Source: an uncultured Pelagibacteraceae bacterium (GTDB lineage Bacteria; Pseudomonadota; Alphaproteobacteria; Pelagibacterales; Pelagibacteraceae). Taken from it: a DNA stretch of 64,000 bases. Below the pieces are notes generated by a model that had not been told where the DNA came from, did not search any database, and saw only the letters and a list, made by a program, of their open reading frames with translations. Positions 1 through 7,840 of this stretch are shown one piece after another (position 1 is the first letter of the stretch; each line of letters begins with the position of its first letter). The position numbers and the translations under genes were made by a program. The stretch spans positions 1 to 64,000 of the forward strand of contig CACJNI010000001.1 of assembly GCA_902594705.1 (NCBI GenBank), written 5' to 3'.

Positions 1-218
1 GTGTTGGTGCTGAAATGAAATCTTACACATATTTGAGAGGACCCTATGACTTTATGGTTGAAACCCATGGTACATTTGAGCAAATGGCTGCTATAAAAAT
101 GGCTACTGAGGGTAGTGGTGCACTTAAAAACATCGCCATTTGTGAAGAAACACCAATGAATGAAATTGCAAATCATGCAACAAAAGTATCAAGTGGCTAT
201 AAAGTGCCTGGACAATAA
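1..218 (+). CDS. GYD domain protein, C-terminal part (partial)
   Basis: The reading frame is open at the left edge, so the gene begins outside the window. The visible residues, beginning VGAEMKSYTYLRGPYD, match the characteristic end of the GYD domain, a small ferredoxin-like alpha/beta domain of unknown function common in proteobacteria, where a Gly-x-Tyr-Asp motif follows a conserved alternating strand. The first ATG in the window lies inside this domain, so it is not the real start. A hairpin follows the stop. Function is unknown beyond the family. Confidence 0.75.
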   Translation, partial: VGAEMKSYTYLRGPYDFMVETHGTFEQMAAIKMATEGSGALKNIAICEETPMNEIANHATKVSSGYKVPGQ

Positions 219-224
219 TCTTAC

Positions 225-260
225 TGGTAGCTTCATTAATTATGGAGCTACCAATTTAAA
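225..260 (+). terminator. Hairpin after the GYD gene
   Basis: A 12-base arm (tggtagcttcat) pairs with atggagctacca across a 5-base loop, with one G-U pair. The run of T after it is weak (atttaaaat), so termination efficiency is uncertain. It lies between the GYD gene and msrB, both on the + strand. Confidence 0.55.
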
Positions 261-318
261 ATCGAAACTGTCAAAATATCTCATTCAAATAAAGTAATAT
301 TGATCTATTAAGAAAGTT

Positions 319-777
319 ATGAACAAAAGAAAATTTATAAAATTATCTATATTTGGATCATTATTATACAGTATTTTTCCATACAAAATTTCATTAGCTG
401 AAACCAAAAAAATAATTAATCAAAATTTAACAGAAGCCCAAAAAAAAATAATGTTTGAGGAAGCAACCGAACGACCATTCTCAAGCCCTCTTAATTACGA
501 GAAAAGAGAAGGTTTTTATCACTGTGCAAATTGTGGAGCTAAACTATTTAAGTCTAGCTCGAAATTTGATAGTGGAACTGGTTGGCCATCCTTTACAGAG
601 GCGCTTCCAGGAGCTTTTAAAACTAAGGTTGATTACAGCTTTGGCATGAAAAGAATTGAATACCATTGTGCAAAATGTGGTGCTCATCACGGACATGTCT
701 TTGAAGACGGTCCTGGATCGACAGGAAAGAGATATTGTAATAACGGCTTGTGTTTAATATTTAAGCCATCATCATAA
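319..777 (+). CDS. msrB: Exported peptide-methionine (R)-S-oxide reductase
   Basis: Reduces methionine-R-sulfoxide in damaged proteins. The 152-aa protein has all main MsrB signatures: zinc cysteines C69, C72, C117 and C120 in two CxxC pairs, the SGTGWPSF core and the catalytic RYC (C140). Residues 1-27 are a basic and hydrophobic leader ending SLA, so the enzyme is probably periplasmic or membrane-anchored. The position often holding the resolving cysteine (SGCGWPSF in many relatives) is threonine; C145 just after the catalytic cysteine could substitute, which is inference. A possible partner, msrA, also with a leader, lies 6.5 kb downstream. Confidence 0.93.
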   Translation: MNKRKFIKLSIFGSLLYSIFPYKISLAETKKIINQNLTEAQKKIMFEEATERPFSSPLNYEKREGFYHCANCGAKLFKSSSKFDSGTGWPSFTEALPGAFKTKVDYSFGMKRIEYHCAKCGAHHGHVFEDGPGSTGKRYCNNGLCLIFKPSS

Positions 778-789
778 AACGGAGGAATA

Positions 790-975
790 ATGAAGATATT
801 GAGTATATTGAAAGGGGTTGAATTAGTTATAGCAGATTTAGAAGTAAATTTGGGAGAACAGGTGAGAAGTGCACCTACGTTATGCGCAAGATATAATGGT
901 AAGATTATACCTTTAAACACTGCTCAAGATGGTCGACCTATTCTTATGAGAGAAGAAAACGCTTTGGAAAACTAA
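790..975 (+). CDS. Hypothetical 61-aa protein
   Basis: I do not recognise a family. The ORF starts 12 bases after the msrB stop and is preceded by a strong ribosome site (ggagg, 6 bases before ATG), which is the main reason to believe it is translated. The product has a hydrophobic N-terminal third (residues 1-20) and a charged tail, with one cysteine. No signal peptide cleavage site or clear membrane helix is visible. It could be cotranscribed with msrB. An opposite-strand ORF overlaps it but lacks comparable support. Confidence 0.5.
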   Translation: MKILSILKGVELVIADLEVNLGEQVRSAPTLCARYNGKIIPLNTAQDGRPILMREENALEN

Positions 976-1038
976 TTTGTATTTAATTGCGTCAACTTAA
1001 TTAAGTTTATTTACAAGAAAATATTATAAAAAAGAATT

Positions 1039-1632
1039 ATGACATTTGAATTACCAAAACTAGATTATTCTAATGACGCCTTATCTCCAATAATGTCACA
1101 AGAAACATTAGAATTACATCATGGAAAACATCATCAAACCTACATAGCAAATCTTAACAATTTTATAAAAGATACAGACATGGCTGAAATGTCATTGGAA
1201 GATATAATTATAAAAAGCTCAAAAGATAACTCAAAAGCTGGAATATTTAATAATGCAAGCCAGCATTGGAACCATAATCTTTTTTGGAAGTGCATGAAGC
1301 CAAAAGGTGGTGGGAATATTCCGTCAAAACTTGAGAAAAAAATTATTGAAGATTTTGGAAGTGTTGAAAAATTCAAAGATGAATTCAAACAAGCAGGTAT
1401 AACTCAATTTGGATCAGGTTGGTGTTGGTTATCTTTAAATAATGATAAATTGGTTGTTACAAAAACAGCTAATGCTGCTAATCCTTTAATTGATAACTTA
1501 AAACCAATACTTGGTTGTGATGTCTGGGAACATTCATATTATATTGATTATAGAAATAGAAGACCTGAATATTTAGATAAATTTGTTGATAATCTTATAG
1601 ATTGGGAATTTGTTGAATCTCTATTAATCTAA
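1039..1632 (+). CDS. sodB: Superoxide dismutase, Fe/Mn family (Fe-like)
   Basis: Converts superoxide to peroxide and oxygen in the cytoplasm. The 197-aa protein shows the family pattern: the first metal His in LELHHGKHH, the second in WNHNLFW, and the DVWEHSYYIDY segment supplying the Asp and last His. The Gln in NASQHWNH sits where iron-type enzymes carry their second-sphere glutamine (manganese types have Gly there), so an Fe or cambialistic enzyme is likely. It has no signal peptide and is monocistronic or cotranscribed with the next small gene. Confidence 0.95.
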   Translation: MTFELPKLDYSNDALSPIMSQETLELHHGKHHQTYIANLNNFIKDTDMAEMSLEDIIIKSSKDNSKAGIFNNASQHWNHNLFWKCMKPKGGGNIPSKLEKKIIEDFGSVEKFKDEFKQAGITQFGSGWCWLSLNNDKLVVTKTANAANPLIDNLKPILGCDVWEHSYYIDYRNRRPEYLDKFVDNLIDWEFVESLLI

Positions 1633-1675
1633 TTGATCCTAGAACTTTTTGAGATAAATCAAAGATTAGATTTTT

Positions 1676-1903
1676 GTGAACAAAGAAAACGCAAGTAAAC
1701 TGTGGAAAATGATACAGGAAGCTGGCGATTATTTAAATGGTCAACTTCCTGATCATCCAAATCATCCAAAAGGAAGAAATCCATATGCTCATGTAGCAAT
1801 ATGTGTAAAAAACAAATTTAATTCTACTTATAAAGATATTCCTGATGACAAATTTGATGAAGTAATCAACTATATTAAATTTTTAAAAGAAAATCCTAGT
1901 TAA
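1676..1903 (+). CDS. Small conserved-looking protein (75 aa, GTG start)
   Basis: The frame starts with GTG 43 bases after sodB; an internal ATG at codon 12 is the alternative start. The second half (HVAICVKNKF, then YKDIPDDKFDEVINYIKFL) resembles the C-terminal ORF6C-type module of phage antirepressor-like proteins, where a helix, an SYKDIP turn and a further helix recur. This resemblance is from memory and unscored. The N-terminal half has no match I know. It ends 4 bases inside the opposite-strand threonine aldolase gene. Confidence 0.55.
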   Translation: MNKENASKLWKMIQEAGDYLNGQLPDHPNHPKGRNPYAHVAICVKNKFNSTYKDIPDDKFDEVINYIKFLKENPS

Positions 1904-2949
1904 TTAGATATAGTTTTTAAAAACTCGTCTACTTCACTACTTTTAGTATTCCAAGCTGTAACAAGTCTAACTGTCTTGCCGCCTAATTCCTCATTGCTCA
2001 TCATATATTCCTCAGTATTTAAATGCTCAACCATTTTTTTTGGGAGTTTAACAAAAACTTCATTTGCCTCAGTTGGATATTCAAGTTTAACTTGATTGCT
2101 AGAAACTAAACCATCGCTTAATTTTTTTGCCATTAGATTTGCGTGTCTTGCGTTTTTTAACCAAACATCATTTGAGATATATCCATCTAATTGTGCAGAA
2201 ACAAAACGCATTTTAGACAATAGATGACCGGATCTTTTTAACAAAAAAGGTAAATTGCCAACTAATTCCTTATTAAATATAATAATTGCTTCAGCTGCTA
2301 TACATCCGTTCTTTGTTGCTCCAAAAGATAATATGTCAATTCCTGATTTCCATGTCATTTCTGCTGGAGTAACATCGAGTGAAACAAGTGCATTAGCGAA
2401 CCTAGCACCATCCATATGTACTTTTAATTTTTTTTTATGTGCAATTTCAGAGATATTTCTAATTTGATCTAAAGTATAAACTTCACCAGTTTCTGTTGCT
2501 TGAGTTATGCTAACAATAGATGGTTGAGTGTGATGCACAATTCCAAACCCTCCAATATTATCATTTAGCTCATCAACTGTTATTTTGCCATCTTTACCGT
2601 TCAATGGAACAAGTTTTGCTCCACCTGTATAAAATTCAGGGGCTCCACACTCATCTACATTGATATGAGAAAATTTATGGCAATAAATATTTCCAAATGA
2701 TGGAGATATAGCAGAAAGTGCTAAAGCATTGGATGCGGTTCCTGATGCTGTGGGGTAAATAATCACATCCTTTTCAAAAATTTTAGAAAATTTTTCTTGT
2801 AACACACCTGAAATTTCATCATTACCATACGGTGGGGCAATACCATCATTTGCTTTGATAATTGCATCCAAAACTTCTGGACAAGCTCCTGTCACATTAT
2901 CTGAAGCAAATTTTACTCTTTTGCGTTTTGTATTAATTTTTGCGTTCAT
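1900..2949 (-). CDS. ltaE: Low-specificity L-threonine aldolase (PLP)
   Basis: Cleaves threonine or allo-threonine to glycine and acetaldehyde. The 349-aa protein begins with the FASDNVTGACPEV segment of the family (relatives start SDNxxGxxP), carries the PLP-contacting TASGTASN loop, the HMDGARFANA aspartate strand and the SFGATKNG lysine that forms the Schiff base. It is the last gene of a three-gene unit behind the amidinotransferase (1 base gap) and a DMT transporter. As glycine is the acceptor for the neighbouring amidinotransferase, the aldolase may supply it; that link is inference. Confidence 0.92.
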   Translation of the reverse strand: MNAKINTKRKRVKFASDNVTGACPEVLDAIIKANDGIAPPYGNDEISGVLQEKFSKIFEKDVIIYPTASGTASNALALSAISPSFGNIYCHKFSHINVDECGAPEFYTGGAKLVPLNGKDGKITVDELNDNIGGFGIVHHTQPSIVSITQATETGEVYTLDQIRNISEIAHKKKLKVHMDGARFANALVSLDVTPAEMTWKSGIDILSFGATKNGCIAAEAIIIFNKELVGNLPFLLKRSGHLLSKMRFVSAQLDGYISNDVWLKNARHANLMAKKLSDGLVSSNQVKLEYPTEANEVFVKLPKKMVEHLNTEEYMMSNEELGGKTVRLVTAWNTKSSEVDEFLKTISN

Positions 2950-2950
2950 T

Positions 2951-4066
2951 TTATTGTTTTGGAAAATAATCTTTTAAAGTACCTTCTCTATAAACATCGG
3001 CTGTACAACAATGAAGGCCTCCACCAAAAGCATATGCATCTCTCAACTCTACAGGGATAACTTCCATACCTAATTTATCTAACTGTTCAGCTTGATATTT
3101 TTCACTTTTTTCAACACATACAGTTTTAGGGTCAAGAACTAAAACATTCATTGATAGCCATACTGAAGAGTAACAAAGTGGTGGTGGGGTATTATGAGCA
3201 GGTTGTGCAGCATCAATAATTTCCCATCCATTGTCTTCAAATAATTTTCTTTGTTCTTTTGGGAGTCTTCGTTGTGGATTATTTATAATTAACCCTTCTT
3301 TAATTGGGGTAAAGGTTGCATCAATATGAATTGGATAAGGATCGCCTGGGAAATTTACAGCATGAACTCTATGATCCTTAAAATGTCTTTTTATCCAATC
3401 AATTCCTTTTAAGTTAGTTGTAAATCCGTGTTGTACAACCAAATCCTTTCCAAACCTTAGAATATCTGCGGCATCAAATAATGGCTCTTCCTCAGTTGTG
3501 ACAAAGTATTTATTTTCTGTCCATTCAAGTCTTTTAGTTACACCAATTTTATCTGATAAATAGTCTTTTCTATAATCTGCATCTGTTAATCTAGGCTTTG
3601 GTGCTGACTCATGTCTCATATTTGGATCTTTATTATAATAGTCTTTTAATAAAGGTCTGTAACATAGGTACTCAAACCATCTGCACCTGTAGCTCATTGT
3701 AGCTTCTAATATTTCATTTCCCACAGTTAATAAAACATCTCTAGGTGGCATGCATCCAAACATAGTTTCGGCTTTCCAGTCAGGAGTTGATGTTGGTTGA
3801 TTAAAATCTAAAGGTGTTGGTCTATCAACTTTTATCCCCCTTTTTTCAAGCACATTTGAAAAGTTATCTAATAGTTCATTAGCTCTATCGACAGTGTCCT
3901 TAGTTCTTGGACCATAAGTTCCTCGCATATCAGAGTCTTCTGGAACTTTAGCATCTAAAGCAGGTTCAGGTGCTGGAATACAAGTACCATCTGCTCTTCC
4001 AACAATTACATGTTTTAATGGATCCCATTCATTCCAACTATTAACAATCTTATTATTTTGAACCAT
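2951..4066 (-). CDS. Glycine amidinotransferase (AGAT-like)
   Basis: Likely transfers the amidino group of arginine to glycine or a related amine, giving guanidinoacetate and ornithine. The 371-aa sequence aligns by eye with animal AGAT along most of its length: FDAAD near residue 198, the HIDATF histidine (H247), the SMNVLVLD strand and the catalytic cysteine in GGGLHCCTADV (C353), followed by the REGTL end motif. It lacks a mitochondrial-type leader. It lies between a DMT transporter (6 base gap) and threonine aldolase (1 base gap). Other acceptors, as in cyanobacterial toxin amidinotransferases, cannot be excluded. Confidence 0.88.
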   Translation of the reverse strand: MVQNNKIVNSWNEWDPLKHVIVGRADGTCIPAPEPALDAKVPEDSDMRGTYGPRTKDTVDRANELLDNFSNVLEKRGIKVDRPTPLDFNQPTSTPDWKAETMFGCMPPRDVLLTVGNEILEATMSYRCRWFEYLCYRPLLKDYYNKDPNMRHESAPKPRLTDADYRKDYLSDKIGVTKRLEWTENKYFVTTEEEPLFDAADILRFGKDLVVQHGFTTNLKGIDWIKRHFKDHRVHAVNFPGDPYPIHIDATFTPIKEGLIINNPQRRLPKEQRKLFEDNGWEIIDAAQPAHNTPPPLCYSSVWLSMNVLVLDPKTVCVEKSEKYQAEQLDKLGMEVIPVELRDAYAFGGGLHCCTADVYREGTLKDYFPKQ

Positions 4067-4072
4067 GTAAAA

Positions 4073-4978
4073 TTAATTTAATCCAATAAATCTTCTATTA
4101 GATTGCATTATCATACTATAATAAAAAATAGCTAAAAAAATAAAGAAGCCACCAATAATTGTATTAGTTGAAGGAATTTCATTTATTCCAAGCCATGGAA
4201 GCCAAACCCAAAATATTCCTCCTATTACTTCAGTCAAAGACAATAGCGTTAAATCAGCTGCAGGAATATGTTTAGACCCAATTGAATAAAGAATTAAGCC
4301 CATGCACACAAGTGTTCCATGAGTGGCAAATAATGCTTCATTTTTATTTGAAGATAAGAAATTTGCATCGTTATTTAAAAGCATAACTGTTGAAAATAAA
4401 AAACAAAATAATCCTGCTATAGCAACAGTTGTAAACTTAGGAGTTTGTTTTCTCCATCTCAGACTTACTGAAAAAATTGAAAAACCTAGTGCAGATACTA
4501 ATCCAAAAATTAGACCCATTAAAGAATTTTCTTCGGTATTACCGTAGGCCATTACTATTATACCAAATGCAGCGACTAAAATTGATATCCAAACTGTGAT
4601 TGAAATTTTTTCTTTCAAAAATAGAAAACCAAGTAGCGCGGTTATAAAAGGCATTGCAGCTAAACATAATAAAGTTACTGCTGCTGTCGTGTTAGTAATT
4701 GACCAAATAAAAGTTATCATTGCTGTTCCTAAACCGACACCACCTATAATTCCAGATATCCCAATTTTAAAATAATTTTTATAAAATGAAATTCCTTCTT
4801 CCAGAAATAAGTAAATATTCAGCAATAAAAAAATAACAATGCCTCTTGCAAATAAGTATTGCCAAGGGACAGTTTCGGGTTGGTCTATATGTCTTACAAC
4901 ATATGGTCCAAATGACCAAAGTATGCCTGCAAATAAAACAATTGGAATAGCTACTTTAGGATTTTTTAAATCAGGCAT
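4073..4978 (-). CDS. DMT superfamily (EamA) transporter
   Basis: A 301-aa membrane protein with about ten hydrophobic helices arranged as two EamA repeats; the first repeat ends in the GFLFLKEKI signature (small residues, then L-K-E-K) typical of the family. Members move amino acids or metabolites, often outward. It is the first gene of an operon with the amidinotransferase and threonine aldolase, so arginine, glycine, threonine or guanidino compounds are reasonable substrates, by context only. No substrate-binding residues can be read. Confidence 0.85.
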   Translation of the reverse strand: MPDLKNPKVAIPIVLFAGILWSFGPYVVRHIDQPETVPWQYLFARGIVIFLLLNIYLFLEEGISFYKNYFKIGISGIIGGVGLGTAMITFIWSITNTTAAVTLLCLAAMPFITALLGFLFLKEKISITVWISILVAAFGIIVMAYGNTEENSLMGLIFGLVSALGFSIFSVSLRWRKQTPKFTTVAIAGLFCFLFSTVMLLNNDANFLSSNKNEALFATHGTLVCMGLILYSIGSKHIPAADLTLLSLTEVIGGIFWVWLPWLGINEIPSTNTIIGGFFIFLAIFYYSMIMQSNRRFIGLN

Positions 4979-5025
4979 AAATTAATTTATTTTTTATAAA
5001 TTTTTAGTGATATTATTAAATAAAT

Positions 5026-5427
5026 ATGGATTTAGATATAATAAAAATTGCATCCGACACGACTAATAATAAAATATTGAAAGATTACACTCATAGATCG
5101 AAATATAAAAATAAAACTTGTGGCGATATAATTGAAATGAGAGTTAATATTAAGAAAAATATAATACAAGATATTGGGTATCAGACAAAATCCTGTATTT
5201 ACTGTCAAGCTTCTGCAAGCTTAATATCTCATAAACTTATCAAAAAAAGTAAAAATAAAATTAATTATTTATTAAAAAATCTTATCGATTATTTTGAAAA
5301 TGAAATTAAACCTTTGCCAAAAAATCTAAATAAATTTAATAAATTGTTTAATAAAAAAAATATATCTAGAAAAAACTGTGTATTAATGCCATTAATTGCA
5401 ATTAAGAAACTCAGCATTGATGAATAA
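5026..5427 (+). CDS. NifU_N/SufU/IscU-like iron-sulfur scaffold
   Basis: A 133-aa protein with the cluster-binding pattern of U-type scaffolds: CGD (C32 and D34), SCIYCQASAS (C57 and C60) and RKNC (C118), matching in order and spacing the three cysteines and the aspartate that hold a transient cluster. It lacks the extra insert seen in zinc-type SufU. The region between residues 70 and 115 is Lys/Asn-rich and diverged. It overlaps the next gene by 8 bases. The main suf operon is not in this window, so its carrier partners are unknown. Confidence 0.82.
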   Translation: MDLDIIKIASDTTNNKILKDYTHRSKYKNKTCGDIIEMRVNIKKNIIQDIGYQTKSCIYCQASASLISHKLIKKSKNKINYLLKNLIDYFENEIKPLPKNLNKFNKLFNKKNISRKNCVLMPLIAIKKLSIDE

Positions 5428-5884
5428 TTTAGATATTAAAAAACCTGCTATCGCTGCAATATTTTCTACTATGACAATTGGGGTTTTGTCATTGCTTACT
5501 TATAAAACACCTTATGGATTATTTTTGATTGCTTCCTATGGTTCTACAATGGTTTTGCTTTATGGGTATCCAGAAAGTCCTTTTGCAAAACCTAAAAATA
5601 TATTTTTTGGTCATTTTTTAACTTCACTTGTTGGTGTGATATTTGTGAATTTCGTTCCACTTCCGATATATATTATTATACCTGTTGCTGTTGGAATAGG
5701 TGTCGGATTAATGATTATTCTTAATGTAACCCACCCTCCTGCAGGAGGAAATCCTATAATTGTGATCATGGGGTCAGTTTCATTTGAATATTTAATTTCC
5801 CCAGTTATAAGCGGATCAATTATTGTGATAGTTTTTGGCATAATCTTGAACAAATTTATTGCTAAAAGGAATTACCCAAAATAA
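5420..5884 (+). CDS. HPP family membrane protein
   Basis: The ATG chosen here overlaps the end of the scaffold gene by 8 bases; a TTG eight codons upstream is less likely. The 154-aa product has four or five hydrophobic helices and the defining NVTHPPAGGNP motif, which gives the HPP family its name. Plant and cyanobacterial members take part in nitrite transport across membranes; the bacterial role is mostly unassigned. Translational coupling with the iron-sulfur scaffold is suggested by the overlap but gives no clear functional link. Confidence 0.85.
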   Translation: MNNLDIKKPAIAAIFSTMTIGVLSLLTYKTPYGLFLIASYGSTMVLLYGYPESPFAKPKNIFFGHFLTSLVGVIFVNFVPLPIYIIIPVAVGIGVGLMIILNVTHPPAGGNPIIVIMGSVSFEYLISPVISGSIIVIVFGIILNKFIAKRNYPK

Positions 5885-5896
5885 ACACAATTTGTT

Positions 5897-5924
5897 TGCT
5901 AGTCCTATTTAACTTGTGCTAGTC
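5897..5924. repeat. Two copies of tgctagtc, 20 bases apart, before fdh
   Basis: The 8-mer tgctagtc occurs at 5897-5904 and again at 5917-5924. The 20-base period is about two helical turns, the geometry expected for two bound protein dimers on one DNA face. It lies 55-80 bases before the formate dehydrogenase start and is the only notable signal in that gap. A regulator site is inference. Confidence 0.35.
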
Positions 5925-5978
5925 TTTTCAAATAATAATTAATAATTCAGCTTAGAGAAGCTAGTAATAGGAGTAAAA

Positions 5979-7178
5979 ATGAAAGTACTTTGTGTATTGT
6001 ATGATGATCCAAAAGGAGGAATGCCTAAATCTTATCCTCTGTCGGATTTACCAAAATTAGAGAAATATCCAGATGGAATGACATTGCCATCGCCTAAAGG
6101 AAGAGATTTTACACCAGGCCAATTACTTGGTTGTGTTTCAGGTGAACTTGGTTTGAGAAAGTTTTTAGAGAGTAATGGACACGAATTGGTTGTTACTAAC
6201 AGTAAAGATGGAGATGGATGCGAAGCGGATAAACATATTGTTGATGCTGACATTGTTATCTCTCAACCATTTTTCCCTTATTATTTAACTAAAGAAAGAA
6301 TCGCTAAAGCTAAAAACCTTAAGATGGCAATAACAGCAGGAATAGGTTCTGATCACGTTGATTTACAAGCAGCAATGGATAATAAAATTGATGTTGTTGA
6401 AGTAACTTTCTGTAATTCTAGATCAGTTGCTGAACACATAGTAATGATGATTGTTTCAATGGTTAGAGATTATCACAATCAACATAGAATAGTTAATGAA
6501 GGTGGATGGAATATTGCAGATGCTGTTCAGAGAAGTTATGACGTTGAAGGAATGCATATAGGAACCGTTGCCGCTGGAAGAATCGGATTAGATGCACTTA
6601 GAAAAATGAAACCATTTGATGTTCATTTGCACTATTTTGACAGACATAAATTACCTGACAGTGTTGAAAAAGAACTAAACTTAACTTTTCATGAATCAGT
6701 GGAGTCTATGGTAAAAGTTTGCGACGTTGTTACAATTAATTGCCCACTTCATCCTGAAACTGAAAATTTGTTTGATGATGAAATGATAAGTAAAATGAAA
6801 AAAGGAGCATACATAGTTAACACTGCAAGAGGTAAAATTTGTAATCGAGATGCAATAGCTAAAGCCCTAAAAAGTGGACAGCTAAGTGGTTACGCAGGTG
6901 ATGTATGGTTTCCACAGCCTGCTCCAAATGACCATGTATGGAGAACAATGCCAAATCATGGAATGACACCTCACACTTCTGGTACATCTTTATCTGCTCA
7001 AGCAAGATATGCAGATGGTGTAAGAGAAATATTGGAATGTTTCTTTGAAGGAAAAGAAATTAGAAATCAATATTTGATCGTAAAAGATGGCCAATTAGCA
7101 GGAATGGGTGCGCATTCTTACAGTAAAGGGTCTGCAACTAGTGGATCAGAAGAAGCTGCTAAATATCAAAAAAAATAA
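5979..7178 (+). CDS. fdh: NAD-dependent formate dehydrogenase
   Basis: Oxidises formate to CO2 while reducing NAD in the cytoplasm. The 399-aa protein matches the well-studied Pseudomonas enzyme so closely that key residues fall at the same numbers: the PFFP loop at 97-100, N146, the GRIG dinucleotide site (GTVAAGRIG), D221 giving NAD preference, R284, Q313 and H332. This is the cofactor-free D-2-hydroxyacid dehydrogenase type, not a molybdenum enzyme. With gcvTHP in the same window it fits energy-yielding oxidation of one-carbon units. The start has a good aggag site 7 bases upstream. Confidence 0.97.
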   Translation: MKVLCVLYDDPKGGMPKSYPLSDLPKLEKYPDGMTLPSPKGRDFTPGQLLGCVSGELGLRKFLESNGHELVVTNSKDGDGCEADKHIVDADIVISQPFFPYYLTKERIAKAKNLKMAITAGIGSDHVDLQAAMDNKIDVVEVTFCNSRSVAEHIVMMIVSMVRDYHNQHRIVNEGGWNIADAVQRSYDVEGMHIGTVAAGRIGLDALRKMKPFDVHLHYFDRHKLPDSVEKELNLTFHESVESMVKVCDVVTINCPLHPETENLFDDEMISKMKKGAYIVNTARGKICNRDAIAKALKSGQLSGYAGDVWFPQPAPNDHVWRTMPNHGMTPHTSGTSLSAQARYADGVREILECFFEGKEIRNQYLIVKDGQLAGMGAHSYSKGSATSGSEEAAKYQKK

Positions 7179-7185
7179 AATAGAT

Positions 7186-7227
7186 TTATTAAAGGTATGC
7201 TACTTAAATAAGTAGCTACCTTTAATA
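7186..7227 (+). terminator. Long hairpin after fdh
   Basis: The arms tattaaaggta-t-gctact and agtagctacctttaata pair over 17 bases with a single bulged T and a loop of about 6 bases. It starts within 10 bases of the fdh stop. The following T run is short, so it may act mainly as an mRNA 3-prime stabiliser. Confidence 0.6.
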
Positions 7228-7264
7228 CCATAGATTTAAACCCTCATTATTATATATTTTAGAT

Positions 7265-7837
7265 ATGAGGTTATTTTACTACTTTTTACTATTATTTCTT
7301 GTATCGACATCATTCTCTCATTCAAAAGATAAAGCGTATTTTGCAGGAGGTTGCTTCTGGTGCATGGAAGAATCTTTTGAAATGTTGGAAGGTGTAGAAG
7401 AAGTTATATCAGGTTACTCAGGAGGGATCACTGCAAATCCAACATATAGAGAAGTCACCTATGGAGATACTGGTCATTTTGAGGTTGTTGAAATAATTTA
7501 TGACAAAGAGAAAATATCCTATAAAGAACTCTTAAAAAACTTCTGGCTTAATATTGATCCATTTGATGCTTATGGCCAGTTTTGCGATAAAGGATACAGC
7601 TACAGATCTGTAGCATTTTATGAAAACGATTATCAGAAAGATTTAATTGAGAAAGATATAAGAAGATTAGAAAAGAAATTTAAAAAGAAGGTAGTCACAT
7701 ATGTTAAAGAATTTGAGATTTTTTACAAAGCAGAGGATAAACATCAAGATTACTATCAAGTATATTTAGAAAATTATTTAAAATATAAGAAAGCATGCAA
7801 AAGAGAGAGAATACTTGATATTATTTGGGGATCATAA
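7265..7837 (+). CDS. msrA: Exported peptide-methionine (S)-S-oxide reductase
   Basis: Reduces methionine-S-sulfoxide. The 190-aa sequence contains the MsrA active site GCFWCMEE (catalytic C30), the GYSGG and NPTYREVTYGDTGHFE blocks, and NIDPFDAYGQFCD. A hydrophobic leader of about 19 residues precedes the domain, so export is likely. A C-terminal cysteine (KKACKRE) may serve as resolving thiol. The next gene starts 3 bases after the stop. Like the exported MsrB upstream, it probably protects envelope proteins. Confidence 0.94.
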   Translation: MRLFYYFLLLFLVSTSFSHSKDKAYFAGGCFWCMEESFEMLEGVEEVISGYSGGITANPTYREVTYGDTGHFEVVEIIYDKEKISYKELLKNFWLNIDPFDAYGQFCDKGYSYRSVAFYENDYQKDLIEKDIRRLEKKFKKKVVTYVKEFEIFYKAEDKHQDYYQVYLENYLKYKKACKRERILDIIWGS

Positions 7838-7840
7838 TTA

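Noticed and set aside
16..218. Complete 67-aa gene at the left edge
   Set aside because: The frame continues upstream with family residues (VGAE before the first Met), so it is a partial GYD gene.
687..920. 77-aa ORF on the minus strand
   Set aside because: It lies across the end of msrB and a better supported plus-strand ORF, has no ribosome site and looks like a shadow.
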